Position numbers and translations under genes: made by a program. Below the pieces are notes generated by a model that was not told the origin of the DNA, ran no database searches, and saw only the letters and a list, made by a program, of their open reading frames with translations. A stretch of DNA of 64,000 bases, taken from contig MKWA01000015.1 in assembly GCA_001899285.1 (NCBI GenBank), forward strand, positions 294,919 to 358,918, written 5' to 3'. Positions 60,870 through 64,000 of this stretch are shown in pieces (position 1 is the stretch's first letter; every line of letters starts with the position of its first letter). Source of the stretch: Rhizobiales bacterium 64-17. GTDB lineage: Bacteria > Pseudomonadota > Alphaproteobacteria > Rhizobiales > Xanthobacteraceae.

Positions 60870-62090
60870 ATGAGCGACATGATGAGCAATATGGAAATGC
60901 CATCGATCTGCCATCCGCACCGTCGCAGATTTTTTCATGGACTTGCCGCAGGCGCGGCGCTGCTGCTGGTATCCACTGCCGCTTACGCCGCCGATCCGAT
61001 CAAGATCGGTTTGGTCACAGCTCTGTCAGGACAGTCCGCCCGCGCGGGCGAAGCGCTCACACGCGGCGCGACCATCGCGATCGAAGAAATCAACAAGCAG
61101 GGTGGTGTGCTCGGTCGTCAACTTGAACTCGTGCGCCGCGACGATGAAAGCAATCCCGCCAAGGGCCTGATCGCCGCGCGCGAACTGGTTCAGCGCGAGA
61201 AGGTGGCGGCCGTGCTCGGCGGCCTCGATACGCCGGTAGCGCTTGCGATCGTGCCATTCATGAACAGTGCCAAGGTGCCGTTCGTCGATCCGTGGGCCGC
61301 CGGTACGGCGATCACCCACAACGGCGCAGCCGACAATTACATCTTCCGTGTCTCGGCGATGGATTCCGAGGTAGACAAGGCGATCGTGCAATACGCGATC
61401 AAGCACCACAATGCGAAAAAGCCGGGCCTGATCCTCGTCAACAATCCCTGGGGTGAATCCAACGAGCATGGCTTGCGCGACGCGCTCAAGGCCGCGAACA
61501 TCACGCCTGCCGGGATCGAGAAATTTCAGGACAACGATGTCGACGTGGTGCCGCAGCTCACCCGTCTGAAGTCGGCCGGCGCCGATGTGTTGTTCCTGGT
61601 CGGGAACGTCGGGCCGTCGTCGCAGGTCGTGAAGTCGCTCGACCGCATGGGCTGGATGCCGCCGATCGTTTCGCATTGGGGACCGGCTGGTGGCCGTTTC
61701 ACCGAGCTTGCCGGCCCGAGCGCCAAGAACGTGATCTTCGTGCAGACCTACAGCTTCTTCGGCAAGCTCTCGCCAGTCGGCGAAAAGGTTCTGGCCGCGC
61801 TCAAGGCGAAATATTCGGATATCAAGGGACCGGAAGACATCACCCCGGCGGTCGGCGTCGCCAATGCCTATGACAGCGTACGGCTTGTCGCCGCCGCGAT
61901 CGCCAAGGCCGGCAAGACGGACGGACCGGCGGTGCGTGACGGTATGTTTGGCATCGACAAGGTCGAGGGGCTGATCAAGACGTACAACAAGCCGTTCGCC
62001 AAGGATCGTCCCGACGCTCTGGCGGGCGACGACTACATCTGGACCCGGTTTGAGGGTAACCACATCATGCCGGTGGTCGCGCAGAAATAA
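60870..62090 (+). CDS. ABC transporter substrate-binding protein (branched-chain amino acid/LivK family)
   Basis: A 406-residue periplasmic binding protein. The N terminus has a Tat-like HRRRFFHG motif followed by a hydrophobic stretch and AYAAD cleavage. KIGLVTALSGQSARAGEALTRGATIAIEEINKQGG is the Peripla_BP_6 signature. Members bind branched-chain amino acids, amides or urea. ATG 60870 is preceded by GAGGACAGGACA. No membrane or ATPase partner genes are in the window. The divergent cytosine-deaminase-like gene suggests a nitrogen compound as ligand. Confidence 0.88.
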   Translation: MSDMMSNMEMPSICHPHRRRFFHGLAAGAALLLVSTAAYAADPIKIGLVTALSGQSARAGEALTRGATIAIEEINKQGGVLGRQLELVRRDDESNPAKGLIAARELVQREKVAAVLGGLDTPVALAIVPFMNSAKVPFVDPWAAGTAITHNGAADNYIFRVSAMDSEVDKAIVQYAIKHHNAKKPGLILVNNPWGESNEHGLRDALKAANITPAGIEKFQDNDVDVVPQLTRLKSAGADVLFLVGNVGPSSQVVKSLDRMGWMPPIVSHWGPAGGRFTELAGPSAKNVIFVQTYSFFGKLSPVGEKVLAALKAKYSDIKGPEDITPAVGVANAYDSVRLVAAAIAKAGKTDGPAVRDGMFGIDKVEGLIKTYNKPFAKDRPDALAGDDYIWTRFEGNHIMPVVAQK

Positions 62091-62115
62091 CCGCGCGAGG
62101 CCCGCACGCAAAGCA

Positions 62116-62147
62116 GGGATGCCGGATCGCCTCCGGCATCCCTTTTC
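62116..62147 (+). terminator. Intrinsic terminator
   Basis: GGGATGCCGGA (62116-62126), loop TCGCC and TCCGGCATCCC (62132-62142) form an 11-pair stem followed by TTTTCG. It ends the binding-protein transcript and lies before the convergent epimerase. Confidence 0.82.
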
Positions 62148-62163
62148 GTTTCAGCCCGATCGA

Positions 62164-63159
62164 TCAACCCCAGAGCGCGGGCGTGGGTACGCCCACGGTG
62201 CTGTCGCGATAGACAAGACCGTGCGCGCGGTCGCGCGCCAGCAGCAGCGGCCCGTCGAGATCGACCACGTCGGCCTGCTGTGCGATCAGCATCGCCGGGG
62301 CCATTGCCAGCGATGTCCCCACCATGCAGCCCGCCATGATGCGCAGGCCCGCGCCCCGTGCGTCGGCAGCCATCGCCAGCGCCTCGGTCAGTCCGCCGGT
62401 TTTGTCGAGCTTGATGTTCACAGCGCCGTATTTGCCCTTGAGCGCTGCCAGTGACGGGCGGGCGTGGACGCTTTCATCGGCGCAGATCAGCACCGGACTG
62501 CGAAAGCCGATCAGCGCATCGTCGCGATCCGCCGGTAGGGGCTGCTCGATCAGCGTCACGCCGGCATCGGCGCAGGCGGCGATGTTGACCGCAAGCGTCT
62601 CGGCGGACCAGCCTTCATTGGCGTCGACTACCAACTCCGCATTCGGCGCGCCGCGGCGCACGGCGGCAATGCGTGCCGGATCGCCGTCGCGGCCGAGCTT
62701 CACCTTGAGCAGCTTGCGCGCGGCGACGCGCTCCGCCGCCGCCTGCATCGCCGCCGGCGTGTCGAGCGAGATCGTGTAGCAGGTGATACGTTCGGTGGGT
62801 GTCGGCAGGCCGGCAAGGGCATGGGCCGGCTGGCCGCGGCGTTTGGCCTCGATATCCCACAGCGCGCAGTCGAGCGCGTTGCGCGCGGCGCCGGGCCGCA
62901 GCATGCGCTGCAAACCGTCACGCGTCAGACCTGCGGCGATTTGCGGTGCGAGGTCTTGGATTGCGGCAGCAACGCTCTCGACGCTTTCGCCGTAGCGCGC
63001 ATAAGGCACGCATTCGCCGTGCCCGGTAACGCTGCCATCGCTGACCGTCGCGACAACCACCGCCGCTTCGGTCTTGGCGCCGCGGCTGATGGTGAAAGTT
63101 CCGGCGATCGGCCAGTGCTCGATCTCGGCGGTGAGGGTAAAGGCGGGGGCCTGATTCAT
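62164..63159 (-). CDS. L-Ala-D/L-Glu (dipeptide) epimerase
   Basis: A 331-residue enolase-superfamily enzyme. The catalytic Lys pair is Lys152/Lys154 (KVKLG) and the metal ligands Asp179 (VVDANEG), Glu205 (LIEQP) and Asp228 (CADES), with Lys250 (NIKLDK). Spacing equals that of the E. coli AEE enzyme with a constant offset of three. It epimerises L-Ala-D-Glu from murein to L-Ala-L-Glu during peptidoglycan recycling. ATG 63159 is the family start. Confidence 0.9.
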   Translation of the reverse strand: MNQAPAFTLTAEIEHWPIAGTFTISRGAKTEAAVVVATVSDGSVTGHGECVPYARYGESVESVAAAIQDLAPQIAAGLTRDGLQRMLRPGAARNALDCALWDIEAKRRGQPAHALAGLPTPTERITCYTISLDTPAAMQAAAERVAARKLLKVKLGRDGDPARIAAVRRGAPNAELVVDANEGWSAETLAVNIAACADAGVTLIEQPLPADRDDALIGFRSPVLICADESVHARPSLAALKGKYGAVNIKLDKTGGLTEALAMAADARGAGLRIMAGCMVGTSLAMAPAMLIAQQADVVDLDGPLLLARDRAHGLVYRDSTVGVPTPALWG

Positions 63160-63296
63160 CGGTCGCAACCCTCGACAGGTTCGCCGCCGATGGTCAAGTA
63201 TGGCGCCGCCGCAGGAGAATCGCGGATAAGCCGGGCTGGCGGCGGCTATGCTATTGTTGCAGCGATGATTTTTGGTCCGGAAGTGACGGTGGAAGA

Positions 63297-64000
63297 ATGA
63301 GCGCGGTGACCGGCTCGGCAAGCGCGCAGGCCACGCTGCAGGGCGCCATGGAGGGCGACCGGCTGCGGCTGACCGCTGCCGGCGCCTGGACCGCCGATTA
63401 CGCGCGCACGCTCGAGCCGCAGATCGACGCTCAGTCGCAGCCGCCGCGGCGGAAGACCGTCACGCGCGTCGAGATCGAGACCAGCCGGATCGGCCAGCTC
63501 GACACGTTCGGCGCGTGGCTGATCGAACGGCTGATGCGGGCCTGGCAGGCACGTGGCGTCACCGTCGAGGTCACGGGGTTACCGGAAAATTATCGCGGCC
63601 TTGTCGCCGAGATGAATCAGGTGAAGCTCGAAACCGACGACGATGTCGGACGACCGCGGCCGCTGCGCGATGCCTTCGCCGCCATCGGCCGCGCGGTCTA
63701 CGAGATCAGTCACTACGCGACCGGCTTCCTGCAGATGCTCGGTGCGGTGCTGGTCGCGATGGGTCGTGTGATCGTTCGCCCGCAGACATTCCGCCTGACC
63801 TCGATGGTCCATCATCTGGAAAATGTCGGCTGGCGTGCGGTGCCGATCGTGCTGCTGATCACGTTCCTGGTCGGCTGCATCGTCGCGCAGCAGGGCATCT
63901 TCCAGTTCCGCAAATTTGGTGCCGCGGTCTTCGTGATCGACATGGTCGGCGTGCTGGTGCTGCGCGAGCTTGGCGTGCTGATTGTCTGCATCATGGTCGC
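63297..64000 (+). CDS. mlaE: STAS-domain MlaE-type ABC permease, N-terminal part
   Basis: The frame from ATG 63297 runs to the window end without a stop, giving about 234 residues. An N-terminal STAS-like domain (RLRLTAAGAWTADYARTLEP and IETSRIGQLDTFGAWLIERLM) is followed by the MlaE permease: GFLQMLGAVLVAMGRVI, then HLENVGWRAVPIVLLITFLVGCIVAQQGIFQFRKFGAAVFVIDMVGVLVLRELGVLIVCIMV. MlaE permeases with MlaF move phospholipids between the membranes. The fusion with STAS is typical in Alphaproteobacteria. GGAAG at 63290-63294 is the ribosome site. Confidence 0.88.
   Translation, partial: MSAVTGSASAQATLQGAMEGDRLRLTAAGAWTADYARTLEPQIDAQSQPPRRKTVTRVEIETSRIGQLDTFGAWLIERLMRAWQARGVTVEVTGLPENYRGLVAEMNQVKLETDDDVGRPRPLRDAFAAIGRAVYEISHYATGFLQMLGAVLVAMGRVIVRPQTFRLTSMVHHLENVGWRAVPIVLLITFLVGCIVAQQGIFQFRKFGAAVFVIDMVGVLVLRELGVLIVCIMV

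Noticed and set aside
1-64000. CRISPR arrays, insertion sequences, tRNA or rRNA genes, phage genes
   Set aside because: Reading through the window I saw no regularly spaced direct repeats, transposase motifs, tRNA cloverleaf or rRNA-like sequence. A short degraded element could be missed without a search.

Overview
The window is one 64-kb stretch of a GC-rich alphaproteobacterial chromosome. It most resembles the Hyphomicrobiales (Bradyrhizobium/Rhodopseudomonas-like relatives). This rests on gene style (Omp25-type porin, STAS-MlaE permease, GT21 glycosyltransferase), heavy use of GTG/TTG starts, many ATGA-type gene overlaps, and two perfect TTAA-N7-TTAA (CtrA-like) sites. The species cannot be named from sequence alone.

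Region 1 (about 1-17,020, all plus strand) is a glycan biosynthesis block with visibly lower GC than the rest. It starts inside a WbpG/WbuX-type N-acetyl-sugar amidotransferase. It continues with a CMP-sugar (nonulosonate) synthetase, an unknown 55-residue protein, an MptE-like (DUF115) protein, a B12-binding radical SAM enzyme, HisF- and HisH-like paralogues, a sulfotransferase, an unknown protein, a hexapeptide acetyltransferase and a GT4 glycosyltransferase. Then come CDP-glucose pathway genes (rfbG, an RmlC-like cupin, an RmlD-like reductase, rfbF), several methyltransferases and a GT2 enzyme. Together they suggest an amidinated nonulosonate plus a CDP-derived 6-deoxy sugar, with methyl, acetyl and possibly sulfate decorations.

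Region 2 (about 17,035-40,534) is a higher-GC surface polysaccharide region. It holds a GT-C-like membrane protein, DegT aminotransferases, epimerases, GT2 enzymes, NeuD/WbpD-like acyltransferases, two Gfo/Idh dehydrogenases, a FemAB/GNAT-like protein, a polysaccharide deacetylase, asparagine synthetase, a TviB/WbpO-type UDP-sugar dehydrogenase, a UDP-glucuronate 4-epimerase, an LPG-synthase-TM protein, ManC-type mannose-1-phosphate guanylyltransferase and the lipid II flippase MurJ. The dehydrogenase, oxidoreductase, aminotransferase and acyltransferase set resembles the Wbp route to diacetamido-uronic acids. AsnB may amidate a uronic acid.

Region 3 (about 40,700-64,000) is ordinary chromosome: an RND efflux adaptor and pump, cytochrome c' and a diheme cytochrome c, an EamA permease, a stand-alone Lrp sensor domain, a TPP-riboswitch-controlled thiM-thiE-thiD operon, an outer membrane beta-barrel protein, a FAH hydrolase, an SDR lacking its catalytic Tyr/Lys, a GT21 glycosyltransferase, an LpxH-like phosphoesterase, a serine/threonine dehydratase, an unknown 259-residue protein, an MFS transporter, a secreted ClpP-fold-like protein, a cytosine-deaminase-like amidohydrolase, a LivK-like binding protein, a dipeptide epimerase and the start of a STAS-MlaE permease.

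The most interesting material is region 1: a radical SAM/MptE/small-protein module embedded in an amidinated-sugar locus, with a HisF paralogue carrying Glu at the position of catalytic Asp130. The TPP riboswitch whose P1 helix covers a start codon and the two CtrA-like sites are the clearest regulatory observations.
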